A stretch of DNA of 64,000 bases, taken from the NCBI GenBank assembly GCA_002966495.1, contig CP016490.1:868001-932000 (forward strand), written 5' to 3'. The position numbers and the translations under genes were made by a program. Origin of the DNA: Halomonas sp. GFAJ-1 (GTDB lineage Bacteria > Pseudomonadota > Gammaproteobacteria > Pseudomonadales > Halomonadaceae). Shown here piece by piece: positions 1 through 8,301 of the stretch. Position 1 is the stretch's first letter, and each line of letters begins with the position of its first letter. The notes beneath the pieces were generated by a model that saw nothing but the letters and a program-made list of their open reading frames with translations, was not told the DNA's origin and ran no database searches.

Positions 1-1683
1 GAGCGCATCCAGGGTATCCGCCTGCAATGTTAAAAACGCTTCCGAAAGCGTTGCCTGCAAAGCGATAGGCGACATCTCTAGACGCTGCCCAGGAACTTCA
101 AGCAAGTCGATCAATTCATCTTCTCGTGGGGTTTCTCCCTCAAGCGCTTTATCGTGCTCCAGCAACCAGCGGGCAAGTTCCGCAGCCTTTAACGCCAGCA
201 CCGGTTTTTCACTGCTTGAGCGCTCAATCACCAGCCAAACGGGGCTAGTTTCTAACAAACGACGGGCATGGGCTGGCGTTATCATGCGCTCAGTACGCAC
301 CAGCTGCCGCTCCATCACCGCGGGCACAGAAACCCGCGAAAGCGCCTGCATCAACGGCTGCTGAAGGGGGTGCAAACCGTAACGTACCGAGCTAATAAAA
401 AAGCCCTCACAGCCTATTAGCTGGCGTGACGTTAAGCAGGCCACTACGACCACTAACATGCCCGGCAGCATAATGTTCGGCGAGTGGGTTAGCTCAAGCA
501 GCGCCATCAACGCTGCCAGCGGCGCTTGAAGCACCGCCCCCATCATCGCTGCCATCCCCAGCATGGCATACACCCCAGGGTCTGCGGCTTTATCTGGCCA
601 TAGCCAACCGCCTAACATCCCCCCTAACGCGCCAGTGGCAGCGCCTATCACTAGTACCGGGCCAATAATGCCAATGGGTACTCCCCCCGCGACGGTAATC
701 GCGGTAATCAGCAGTTTGGCAATCATCAGGGCAAACAGCACATTGAGTTCAAGCTGATTATTAAGTGCCGCGGCAACGCTGTCGTAACCAATGCCCTGCA
801 CTTCGGGAAACCACCAGGCCACGGCGCCGGTTGCAACACCCACCAGCGCTAAGCGCAGCCATAGTGGCCACGCCTGCAGCTGTTGGCTGCGAGATATGTG
901 AATGAACAGCCCCGCCAACAGGCCAATCACCAACCCTATCACCACCACCCAAGGCAGGTTCATCAATGAACCCAACGCCACTTCGGGGATACGAAATGCG
1001 GGTTCGTTGCCATAAGCCATTTGGGCCACCAGCGCGCCCATGGTCGATGCCAGAATAACCGGCATAAAGCTCATCAGGGTGTACTCCATCATCACCACCT
1101 CCATGGCGAAGATCACCCCAGCAATCGGCGTGTTAAACGAGGCTGAAATGCCCGCGGCGGTACCGCAGGCAACTAATACGCGCAGGCTATTGTTAGGCAA
1201 GCGAAGCTTAAGACCTAAGCCGCTGGATGCAGCAGCGCCCAAGTGGATAGCAGGCCCTTCACGCCCAGCAGAAAGCCCACCTAAAACAGACACTGCCCCC
1301 ACCCACCACTGGTTTAACCAGTTGCGCAGGGGAAAACGCCCTTGGTGATAGGTAAGGCGCTCAATGACATGCCCTACCCCCAACTTACGTGCCGTGGCTT
1401 TTTGACGATATAGCAGCGTGCCCACGAGGCTTACCGCTACTATTGGCAGTAGCGCCCGCAGCCATGGTGCCAAACCTTCAAAGGCTTCCGGGTCACCCTC
1501 AGGCATATAGAGCGCCGCGCCCGCCTCGAGCAGTAAGCGAAAGGCTACCATCAACGCGCCAGTAATCACTCCTGACATCAGCCCCAGCACGCATAGCTGC
1601 GGTAGGGCATCCACGTTCGCTAATTGGCGACGAAAACTCTCTAAGGTGAAATCTGATCGGGAAAAGCGTGCCACAGCGACCAT
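1..1683 (-). CDS. ClC-family chloride channel/transporter, 3' end beyond window
   Basis: An open frame of 561 codons without a stop runs off the left edge. It is a polytopic membrane protein with ClC hallmarks: GREGP at residues 140-144 with the gating glutamate at E142, and the SFNTPIAGVIFAMEV stretch near 182-196. The last 100 or so visible residues are soluble and could be a divergent CBS-like tail, cut by the edge. The usual GSGIP loop is not recognisable. At the position of the inner proton glutamate of E. coli ClcA there is valine (V196), so channel versus Cl-/H+ exchange cannot be told. The start may be ATG at 1683 or GTG at 1674; the second is better spaced from AAGG. Confidence 0.88.
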   Translation of the reverse strand, partial: MVAVARFSRSDFTLESFRRQLANVDALPQLCVLGLMSGVITGALMVAFRLLLEAGAALYMPEGDPEAFEGLAPWLRALLPIVAVSLVGTLLYRQKATARKLGVGHVIERLTYHQGRFPLRNWLNQWWVGAVSVLGGLSAGREGPAIHLGAAASSGLGLKLRLPNNSLRVLVACGTAAGISASFNTPIAGVIFAMEVVMMEYTLMSFMPVILASTMGALVAQMAYGNEPAFRIPEVALGSLMNLPWVVVIGLVIGLLAGLFIHISRSQQLQAWPLWLRLALVGVATGAVAWWFPEVQGIGYDSVAAALNNQLELNVLFALMIAKLLITAITVAGGVPIGIIGPVLVIGAATGALGGMLGGWLWPDKAADPGVYAMLGMAAMMGAVLQAPLAALMALLELTHSPNIMLPGMLVVVVACLTSRQLIGCEGFFISSVRYGLHPLQQPLMQALSRVSVPAVMERQLVRTERMITPAHARRLLETSPVWLVIERSSSEKPVLALKAAELARWLLEHDKALEGETPREDELIDLLEVPGQRLEMSPIALQATLSEAFLTLQADTLDAL

Positions 1684-1789
1684 CCTTGCGCTTAGGTTAC
1701 GAAGGGTTCTATCAGGGTACCCGAGTTAGCTAACACAGTGGTTATTAGGGTTCGTACCATTGAGCGCTCTTATGGGGGACGCCTCTTGT

Positions 1790-1806
1790 GTATCATAGCT
1801 TGATAC
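1790..1806. repeat. Short inverted repeat upstream of argC
   Basis: GTATCA and TGATAC flank a 5-base spacer in the 214-base gap between the divergent ClC gene and argC. It could be an operator half-site pair or chance. No convincing -35/-10 pair or ARG box was recognised around it. Confidence 0.25.
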
Positions 1807-1897
1807 GCTTCGACAGCCTGTTTCCATTTAATAAGGCTGTTTATGACTAGCGCTTTATTGTTAAGACATAACGTGCTCAACGCGCAAGGAGTGGTTT

Positions 1898-2932
1898 GTG
1901 ATTAAGGTTGGTATTGTCGGCGGTACGGGTTACACCGGTGTAGAGCTCTTAAGGCTTCTCGCCCAGCACCCCCACGTTAGCGTAGAAGCGATTACCTCAC
2001 GATCGGAAGCGGGCGTTAAGGTGTGCGATATGTACCCCAACCTGCGCGGCCACTACGATACGCTGGCGTTTAGCGAACCCGATGCCAACGCACTAGGGGC
2101 GATGGATGCCGTGTTTTTTGCCACACCCCACGGCGTGGCCCACGCCCTTGCCGGGGAACTGCTCGATAACGGTACGCGGGTCATCGACCTATCGGCGGAT
2201 TTTCGCCTGCGCGATGCAGCGGAGTGGAGCCAATGGTACGACCAGCCCCACGGCGCACCAGAGCTTCTAAAAGAAGCCGTCTACGGCCTGCCAGAAATGC
2301 ATCGTGAAGCGATTAAAAATGCCCGCTTAATTGCCGTACCTGGCTGCTATCCAACGGCTGTTCAACTTGGCTACCTGCCGCTTTTAGAAGCTGGACTAAT
2401 CGACCCAAGCCAGCTAATCGCCGACTGTAAATCAGGGGTTACCGGCGCTGGCCGTGGGGCCAAAGTGGCGTCACTTTTAGCTGAAGCCAGCGAATCCATG
2501 AAAGCCTATGGCGCGGCGGGTCATCGTCATTTACCGGAAATTCGCCAAGGCTTGGGGGATATGCAGCAACATCCGGTAGGACTCACCTTTGTCCCCCACC
2601 TAACACCGATGATTCGCGGTATTCACGCGACGCTCTACAGCACACTCACCAGTGAACCCGACGATTTACAGGCGCTGTTTGAGCAGCGTTATGCCAACGA
2701 ACCGTTTGTGGATGTAATGCCTGCAGGTAGCCACCCGGAAACACGCAGCGTGAAAGGCAACAATACCTGCCGTTTAGCTATCCACCGTCCGGGCAACGGC
2801 AATACCGTCGTGGTGCTCTCGGTAATTGATAACCTGGTCAAAGGCGCTTCGGGCCAGGCGATTCAAAATCTCAACTTAATGTTTGGTTTTGAAGAGAATA
2901 CCGGCCTAACAGCCCCCGCCTTAATGCCGTAA
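1898..2932 (+). CDS. argC: N-acetyl-gamma-glutamyl-phosphate reductase
   Basis: This enzyme reduces N-acetylglutamyl phosphate to the semialdehyde with NADPH in cytoplasmic arginine biosynthesis. The 344-residue length is usual. An N-terminal Rossmann motif GGTGYTG lies at 8-14 and the catalytic cysteine C150 sits in VPGCYPTA. Start is GTG at 1898, with AAGGAG seven bases upstream. It stands alone on the plus strand, followed by a 13-bp inverted repeat and then erpA. No other arginine gene is nearby. Confidence 0.96.
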   Translation: MIKVGIVGGTGYTGVELLRLLAQHPHVSVEAITSRSEAGVKVCDMYPNLRGHYDTLAFSEPDANALGAMDAVFFATPHGVAHALAGELLDNGTRVIDLSADFRLRDAAEWSQWYDQPHGAPELLKEAVYGLPEMHREAIKNARLIAVPGCYPTAVQLGYLPLLEAGLIDPSQLIADCKSGVTGAGRGAKVASLLAEASESMKAYGAAGHRHLPEIRQGLGDMQQHPVGLTFVPHLTPMIRGIHATLYSTLTSEPDDLQALFEQRYANEPFVDVMPAGSHPETRSVKGNNTCRLAIHRPGNGNTVVVLSVIDNLVKGASGQAIQNLNLMFGFEENTGLTAPALMP

Positions 2933-2940
2933 GCCTTCAC

Positions 2941-2978
2941 TAATTCCCAGCAATAGTTGACCCTTTTGCTGGGAATTA
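2941..2978 (+). terminator. Hairpin after argC
   Basis: A perfect 13-bp inverted repeat, TAATTCCCAGCAA at 2941-2953 and its complement at 2966-2978, has a 12-base loop. There is no T-run after it, so it may be a weak terminator or an mRNA-stabilising 3' hairpin. Confidence 0.5.
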
Positions 2979-3035
2979 CCCATAATAATTCTCTAATGCC
3001 GATTATTCGTTCTTTAAAGCTCGCGGGAGGTACCC

Positions 3036-3389
3036 ATGAGCGGTGCAGAAGCTTTTGTTCCAACCCCTCTACTTTTATCTGATAGCGCACGCAGTCGTAT
3101 CAACGCGTTAATTGAAGAAGAGAGCAACCCAGCGCTGAAACTACGCGTTTACGTGACCGGCGGCGGCTGTTCAGGGTTTCAATACGGTTTTGATTTCGCT
3201 GAAAACGTCGCCGAAGACGATACGCTTATCGAGTTTGGCACTGCCACTCTGGTGGTCGATCCACTCTCCTATCAGTATTTAGTCGGCTCAACCATCGATT
3301 ACGAAGAAGGTCTTGCCGGCGCGCGTTTCCGGGTGCAAAACCCCAACGCCACCACCACCTGCGGCTGTGGCGCCTCTTTTATGGTCTAA
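3036..3389 (+). CDS. erpA: A-type iron-sulfur cluster carrier ErpA
   Basis: A 117-residue A-type carrier that delivers Fe-S clusters to apoproteins, including those of isoprenoid synthesis. The three ligand cysteines are visible: C45 in GGGCSGFQY, and C109 and C111 in CGCG near the C terminus. The N-terminal tail and overall length fit ErpA rather than IscA. ATG at 3036 follows GGGAGG. It is a single gene between two hairpins. Family assignment is firm; the ErpA subtype is slightly less so. Confidence 0.93.
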   Translation: MSGAEAFVPTPLLLSDSARSRINALIEEESNPALKLRVYVTGGGCSGFQYGFDFAENVAEDDTLIEFGTATLVVDPLSYQYLVGSTIDYEEGLAGARFRVQNPNATTTCGCGASFMV

Positions 3390-3425
3390 CCAACGTTGGT
3401 AGCAAGCTCTCCCCGTGACTTGACG

Positions 3426-3447
3426 CCTTGGCGGTTTCTCGCCAAGG
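3426..3447 (+). terminator. Hairpin after erpA
   Basis: CCTTGGCG at 3426-3433 pairs with CGCCAAGG at 3440-3447 across a 6-base loop, 37 bases after the erpA stop. There is no clear T-run, so it may be only a partial terminator. Confidence 0.45.
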
Positions 3448-3479
3448 TTAAAAGGTCAATAACGGTTGTTAACCCGATT

Positions 3480-3502
3480 TTTAAAGAAACACCTTCTTTA
3501 AA
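3480..3502 (+). promoter_or_regulatory. Inverted repeat upstream of the ABC importer
   Basis: TTTAAAGAA at 3480-3488 and TTCTTTAAA at 3494-3502 form a perfect 9-bp inverted repeat with a 5-base spacer, 36 bases before the binding-protein start. It is AT-rich and so a plausible operator or leader hairpin. No regulator can be named. Confidence 0.3.
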
Positions 3503-3537
3503 TATCGCTAACAACAACATAAAACACGGGGAAACTA

Positions 3538-4311
3538 ATGAAACTCACTATTCAAAAGTCGGTCATTGCCACTGCTGTCACCTTTGGTCTTGCCAGCATG
3601 GCTACCTCCGCCATGGCCGAGACGCCCACCGTCAACGTGGTCACCGACCCAAGCTTTGTCCCTTTTGAAATGATGGATCCCGAAACCGGTGAAATGATCG
3701 GTTTCGATATGGATATCATTAATGAAGTCGCCGATCGTGCAGGCTTTGAGGTCAACCTAACTACCATGGAATTCGCCGGAATTATTCCAGCCGTGCAAAC
3801 CGGTAGCCAAGAGATTGCCATTGCAGGTGTCACGATTACCGAAGAGCGCGCAGAGATCGTCGATTTCTCCGACCCCTACTACGACTCAGGTCTGCAAATC
3901 ATTGTCCGAGCGGATAACGATGATGTTGAAACCATCGAAGACCTCGCCGGCCTCACCATTGCTACCCGTATCGGCTCCACCAGCTACGACTTCCTTCAAG
4001 AGCAGCTGGGTGACGATGCCGACATCACCCCCTATCCCGGTAACAGCGATATGTATATGGCGCTGTTAGGCCGTAACGTCGACGCTGCCTTTTACGATGC
4101 CCCTAACGTTGCCTACTTCTCCCAAACCCGGGGCGAAGGCCGCACTAAAGTGGTCGGCCCGCTGTATGAAGGCCAGCAGTACGGCATCGTGTTCCATAAA
4201 GGCAGCCAGTGGGTAGAACCCGCTAACGAAGCGCTGGCAGCCATGCGCGAAGATGGCACCTACGATGAAATCTACGAAAAGTGGTTCGGTGAAACGCCCA
4301 GCGACGATTAA
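3538..4311 (+). CDS. Polar amino acid ABC transporter, periplasmic binding protein
   Basis: A 257-residue family-3 extracellular solute-binding protein of the glutamine/histidine/lysine-arginine type. A signal peptide with an AMA cleavage site ends near residue 27. The mature part has the typical GFDMDIINEVA, SDPYYDSG and YGIVFHKGS segments. ATG at 3538 follows GGGGAA. It is the first gene of a binding protein-permease-ATPase operon, with a hairpin before the permease that may favour its excess. The family is certain; the exact amino acid is not readable. Confidence 0.93.
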   Translation: MKLTIQKSVIATAVTFGLASMATSAMAETPTVNVVTDPSFVPFEMMDPETGEMIGFDMDIINEVADRAGFEVNLTTMEFAGIIPAVQTGSQEIAIAGVTITEERAEIVDFSDPYYDSGLQIIVRADNDDVETIEDLAGLTIATRIGSTSYDFLQEQLGDDADITPYPGNSDMYMALLGRNVDAAFYDAPNVAYFSQTRGEGRTKVVGPLYEGQQYGIVFHKGSQWVEPANEALAAMREDGTYDEIYEKWFGETPSDD

Positions 4312-4339
4312 TCCTTCGTTATACAGTGAATGACTAATA

Positions 4340-4369
4340 CAGGGCCGGGCGGCCTCGCCCCCGGCCCTG
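4340..4369 (+). terminator. Intra-operon attenuator hairpin
   Basis: A perfect 10-bp GC-rich stem, CAGGGCCGGG at 4340-4349 and CCCGGCCCTG at 4360-4369, lies between the binding-protein stop and the permease start. Only a short GTTGTTTGG stretch follows, so it is probably leaky or acts to stabilise the upstream message. Confidence 0.6.
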
Positions 4370-4401
4370 CGTTGTTTGGTTGCCTTTCAGGAGAAAGACA
4401 C

Positions 4402-5073
4402 GTGGACGTCACTTTTCAGTTTGATTGGGCGGCAGCGTTTCGCTCAATTCCCCACTTGCTGCCAGGTATCCCCTGGACGCTTATGATTTCGTTTGGCGGT
4501 CTCGCCATCGGCTTCTTTATCGGGATTTTATTCGGCCTACTGCGCATCAGCCGCCATCGCTGGTTACGCTGGCCCGCCATTTTCTATGTCGAAGTATTTC
4601 GCGGGACCCCTATTCTTGTTCAGGTGCTGTTTATTTTTTATGGCTTGCCGCAGCTACTGGGCAGCCCTATTAACGCGTTGGTGGCCGGTATTGCCGCCAT
4701 TGCTATTAATTCAGGGGCATATATCTCTGAAATTGTGCGTGGTGGGGTTCAATCCATCGAACGAGGCCAAAGCGAGGCATCGCTCTCGCTCGGGCTATCC
4801 CGCTCCCAAGCGTTTCGCTACGTCATTTGGCCCCAAGCGTTTCGCCGCATGATCCCGCCCTTGGGCAACCAAGGTATTATCAGTATTAAGGACACATCGC
4901 TGTTTTCCGTTATCGGGGTAGGTGAGCTGGTACGCCAAGGCCAGATCTATATTGCGACCACGTTTACCGCCCTTGAGGTCTACTTCATGGTGGCGCTAAT
5001 GTACCTCGCCATTACCTGGACTCTCTCCATCTTGCTGCGTCAATTAGAGCGCAGAGGCCTCGTCGGACAATAA
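4402..5073 (+). CDS. Polar amino acid ABC transporter permease
   Basis: A 223-residue inner-membrane permease of the HisM/GlnP group with about five membrane segments. The EAA cytoplasmic loop (GQSEASLSLGLS, near residues 122-133, then PQAFRR) contacts the ATPase. GTG at 4402 is preferred because AGGAGA lies 7 bases upstream. A longer frame from ATG at 4330 would read through the GC-rich hairpin and has no good ribosome site. Only one permease gene is present, so it presumably works as a homodimer. Confidence 0.92.
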   Translation: MDVTFQFDWAAAFRSIPHLLPGIPWTLMISFGGLAIGFFIGILFGLLRISRHRWLRWPAIFYVEVFRGTPILVQVLFIFYGLPQLLGSPINALVAGIAAIAINSGAYISEIVRGGVQSIERGQSEASLSLGLSRSQAFRYVIWPQAFRRMIPPLGNQGIISIKDTSLFSVIGVGELVRQGQIYIATTFTALEVYFMVALMYLAITWTLSILLRQLERRGLVGQ

Positions 5074-5084
5074 GGACAAGCGCA

Positions 5085-5843
5085 ATGAATAACGCAACAC
5101 AGCCCATTGTGCGTATGCAGCAGCTCAACAAGCATTTTGGCAGCCTGCACGTACTCAATAATATTGATCTTGAGATTGTTCCTGGTGAGGTGGTCGTCGT
5201 GATTGGTGCCAGTGGCTCCGGTAAATCGACGTTGATTCGCTGCATTAACGGCCTAGAAGAGTTTCAATCTGGCTCGCTAGTGGTGGATAGCAATGAACTG
5301 CTACCCCACGGCAAAAGCGGCAAAGCGCTGCAAACCATTCGTACCGAAGTGGGCATGGTGTTTCAGCAATTTAACCTGTTTCCCCACCTAAGCGTGCGGG
5401 ACAATATCACCCTTGCTCCGATGAAAGTGCGCGGCTGGAGCCGCCAGGACGCCCAAGAAACGGCTCAACGACTGCTTGAGCGCGTGGGCATTGCCGATCA
5501 AGCTGATAAGTACCCAAGCCAGCTCTCTGGTGGCCAGCAACAGCGCGTTGCGCTAGCCCGTGCGTTGGCCATGGAACCACGGCTAATGCTGTTCGATGAG
5601 CCAACCTCAGCGCTTGACCCTGAAATGATCGGTGAAGTACTGGATGCCATGCGTGAACTAGCTAAAGAGGGCATGACCATGGTGATCGTCACCCACGAAA
5701 TGAGCTTTGCACGAGAGGTGGCTGACCGGATTATTTTTATTCACAAAGGAGAAATCACCGAGCAAGGTTCCCCTGAACAACTCTTCGATACCCCACAACA
5801 TGAGCGTACCCAATCATTTTTAGCACGCGTGTTAAAGCATTAG
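5085..5843 (+). CDS. Polar amino acid ABC transporter ATP-binding protein
   Basis: A 252-residue GlnQ/HisP-type ATPase that powers the importer from the cytoplasmic face. Walker A GASGSGKST is at 41-49, the Q-loop near 94, signature LSGGQQQ at 147-153, Walker B LMLFDEP at 167-173 and the switch histidine H204 in VTHEM. ATG at 5085 follows AAGGA, 11 bases after the permease stop. It is the last gene of the operon and ends just before a strong terminator. Confidence 0.95.
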   Translation: MNNATQPIVRMQQLNKHFGSLHVLNNIDLEIVPGEVVVVIGASGSGKSTLIRCINGLEEFQSGSLVVDSNELLPHGKSGKALQTIRTEVGMVFQQFNLFPHLSVRDNITLAPMKVRGWSRQDAQETAQRLLERVGIADQADKYPSQLSGGQQQRVALARALAMEPRLMLFDEPTSALDPEMIGEVLDAMRELAKEGMTMVIVTHEMSFAREVADRIIFIHKGEITEQGSPEQLFDTPQHERTQSFLARVLKH

Positions 5844-5877
5844 GGGGACCGAAAACCACTAATATCTGCCCGTTTTA

Positions 5878-5908
5878 TGGCCTGTCAGTGCGACAGGCCA
5901 TTTTTTTT
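5878..5908 (+). terminator. Rho-independent terminator of the ABC operon
   Basis: TGGCCTGTC at 5878-5886 and GACAGGCCA at 5892-5900 form a 9-bp stem with a 5-base loop, directly followed by eight T at 5901-5908. It insulates the adjoining origin region from transcription of the transporter. Confidence 0.95.
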
Positions 5909-6396
5909 GCCTGTGGATACTATTTTTTAGTTTTGTAACTCTTCGGCTCTACATCCCTTGCCATGGACACCTATCAGCACTTCTAGTGTTCGGCTGATGC
6001 CTTGTTCACAGGTGCGGTAACAAACTCGGTATGGCGAGGTGGATAACCTCTTATTAGCTGGCCCTGTGTGTAAGTCACTTTTTCATCCACAGCTCAAACA
6101 CCGCTTCTACGCAGGCACTCCTCCGTTTAAACGCCTAAATACCAACAATTTAAATAAATGTTTTTATTGGGAAAAAGTTAGTTATGCACAGATTTTGTCC
6201 ACACCAGTAATTACAGCATTAACAGAACTTCTCTTATATATTTTTATTTTGTTATTAATAATAGGTGAAGTAGTTATTTGGGGTGTGGAAAAACCTGACG
6301 GTTACCCACAGGAGGTTTATACTGGCGAGCTTATTTCGTCAGTATCGATTTACTGACCACATCATCCGTGCCAACTGGCACAAGACGAGGTGTCTC
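5909..6396. other. oriC: Probable chromosomal replication origin (oriC)
   Basis: A 488-base gene-free gap next to mnmG contains clustered DnaA-box-like nonamers (consensus TTWTNCACA). Exact matches are TTATGCACA at 6182-6190 and, on the minus strand, at 6284-6292 (TGTGGAAAA on plus). One-mismatch copies lie at 5912-5920 (-), 6002-6010 (+), 6038-6046 (-), 6065-6073 (-), 6083-6091 (+), 6195-6203 (+) and 6302-6310 (+). Between the inner boxes, 6204-6280 is very AT-rich and could be the unwinding element. The place beside mnmG-rsmG and upstream of the atp operon matches E. coli. No GATC clustering was noticed. Confidence 0.82.
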
Positions 6397-8301
6397 TTGA
6401 ACTATCCCGACCGCTTTGACGTGATTGTCATCGGCGGTGGCCATGCGGGAACTGAAGCCGCATTGGCCTCTGCTCGTATGGGTTGTCAAACCCTATTGCT
6501 GACCCACAACATCGAGACGCTCGGCCAAATGTCGTGCAACCCGGCGATTGGTGGGATCGGCAAAAGCCACCTGGTGAAAGAAATCGATGCACTTGGTGGT
6601 GCAATGGGGCTAGCCACGGACCTCGGCGGCATCCAGTTTCGTGTGCTTAACGCACGCAAAGGACCAGCAGTACGAGCAACCCGCGCTCAAGCGGACCGCA
6701 TTCGCTACAAATCAGCCATTCGCGGCATGCTGGAAAACCAGCCCAACCTGACGATTTTTCAGCAGGCGGCAGGTGATCTGATTGTGGATAATCACACCGT
6801 ACGCGGCGTCGTGACCGAAACAGGCATTCGCTTCCACGCGGAATCTGTCGTGCTCTCAACCGGTACCTTCCTGGGTGGTGTTATCCACATCGGGTTAGAT
6901 CAAAGCCGCGGTGGCCGCGCGGGTGACCCACCTTCGAACGCGCTTGCAGAGCGGCTGCGTGCGTTGCCGTTTCACGTTGACCGGCTGAAAACCGGGACGC
7001 CGCCACGTATCGATGCCAAGACGGTTGATTTTTCCCAATTGGAAGAGCAGCCAGGCGATACGCCTACTCCGGTGATGTCTTACCTCGGCTCCCGGGAAAT
7101 GCATCCCCAGCAGGTGAGCTGCCATATCGCGCACACCAACGAGCGTACCCACGAGATTATTCTGGGTAACTTAGATCGTTCGCCGATGTACTCCGGCGTG
7201 ATTGAAGGGATTGGTCCGCGCTACTGCCCGTCGATTGAGGACAAAGTGCACCGCTTTGCCGATAAATCGAGCCATCAGGTGTTTATCGAACCTGAAGGGT
7301 TAGATACCCACGAACTCTATCCCAACGGCATTTCAACCTCGCTGCCTTTTGATGTGCAGCTACAGGTCGTGCGCTCGATCAAAGGCTTAGAAAACGCGTA
7401 CATTACGCGTCCTGGCTATGCCATCGAGTACGATTTCTTCGATCCGCGGGATTTGAAACACTCGCTGGAAACTAAATTTATCCACAACCTGTTTTTTGCC
7501 GGGCAAATCAACGGCACTACCGGCTATGAAGAAGCAGGTGCCCAGGGGCTGCTGGCTGGCCTAAACGCCGCACGGCGCGCAAAACAGCTTGAGGCGTGGT
7601 ACCCCCGCCGTGATGAAGCCTACCTGGGCGTACTGGTAGATGACTTAATCACCATGGGCACCAAAGAGCCCTACCGCATGTTCACATCTCGGGCGGAATA
7701 CCGTCTTCTGCTACGCGAAGACAACGCCGATCTTCGCCTGACCGAAAAAGGCCGTGAACTTGGTCTGGTAGACGATACCCGCTGGGCAGCCTTTAGCGAG
7801 AAACGCGAAGCCATCGAGCGTGAAACAGCGCGGCTAGCCACCGTATGGGTGCAGCCAAATACCCCTGCAGCAGATAAAATTGCTGAAAAAACCGGCAAGC
7901 CATTGCCACGTGAGTACTGCTTAAGCGATCTACTCAAGCGTCCTGAACTTACTTACGCTGATATTTCAACGTTGCCTGGTTTGGAAGAGGCTGGCGTTGA
8001 AGACGATGCCGTTACTGAGCAAGTACAAATTCAGGCGAAATACCAGGGTTACATCGAGCGTCAACAGGACGAGATCGATAAGCTAAAGCGTCATGAAGCA
8101 ACGCCGCTACCTGCTGGACTAGACTATGACCGCGTAGAGGGCCTCTCTAACGAGATTCGCCAGAAGCTGAGTGAAGCACGACCGGAAACGCTGGCACATG
8201 CAGCACGCATCTCGGGCGTAACGCCCTCGGCGATATCGATTTTATTAGTCCATTTGAAAAAGCGTCGTTTGGTGAGTAGTTCTGAGGTAGTTAACGGATG
8301 A
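6397..8301 (+). CDS. mnmG: tRNA uridine-5-carboxymethylaminomethyl modification enzyme MnmG (GidA)
   Basis: The FAD-dependent partner of MnmE, which makes the cmnm5 modification at wobble U34 of several tRNAs. The protein is 634 residues, close to the E. coli length. FAD motif IGGGHAGTE is at 12-20, and GQMSCNPAIGGIGKSHL follows in the next 40 residues. I use TTG at 6397 because MNYPDRFDVIVIGGG matches the family N terminus and GAGGT lies 5 bases upstream. The longer frame from 6283 would run through oriC. It overlaps rsmG by 4 bases. Confidence 0.95.
   Translation: MNYPDRFDVIVIGGGHAGTEAALASARMGCQTLLLTHNIETLGQMSCNPAIGGIGKSHLVKEIDALGGAMGLATDLGGIQFRVLNARKGPAVRATRAQADRIRYKSAIRGMLENQPNLTIFQQAAGDLIVDNHTVRGVVTETGIRFHAESVVLSTGTFLGGVIHIGLDQSRGGRAGDPPSNALAERLRALPFHVDRLKTGTPPRIDAKTVDFSQLEEQPGDTPTPVMSYLGSREMHPQQVSCHIAHTNERTHEIILGNLDRSPMYSGVIEGIGPRYCPSIEDKVHRFADKSSHQVFIEPEGLDTHELYPNGISTSLPFDVQLQVVRSIKGLENAYITRPGYAIEYDFFDPRDLKHSLETKFIHNLFFAGQINGTTGYEEAGAQGLLAGLNAARRAKQLEAWYPRRDEAYLGVLVDDLITMGTKEPYRMFTSRAEYRLLLREDNADLRLTEKGRELGLVDDTRWAAFSEKREAIERETARLATVWVQPNTPAADKIAEKTGKPLPREYCLSDLLKRPELTYADISTLPGLEEAGVEDDAVTEQVQIQAKYQGYIERQQDEIDKLKRHEATPLPAGLDYDRVEGLSNEIRQKLSEARPETLAHAARISGVTPSAISILLVHLKKRRLVSSSEVVNG

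Noticed and set aside
4330..4401. ATG start of the ABC permease at 4330
   Set aside because: It would translate the GC-rich intergenic hairpin, lacks a ribosome site, and adds a Pro/Gly-rich stretch unlike permeases.
6283..6396. Longer mnmG start at 6283
   Set aside because: It would translate through the right DnaA boxes of oriC and add 38 residues not found in the family; TTG 6397 has a ribosome site and the right N terminus.
6968..6983. Possible parS site in mnmG (GTTTCACGT in the left half)
   Set aside because: Only about 11 of 16 positions fit the TGTTTCACGTGAAACA consensus and the right arm is poor. A second partial match at 7812-7827 fits only in its right half. Neither is palindromic enough to call.
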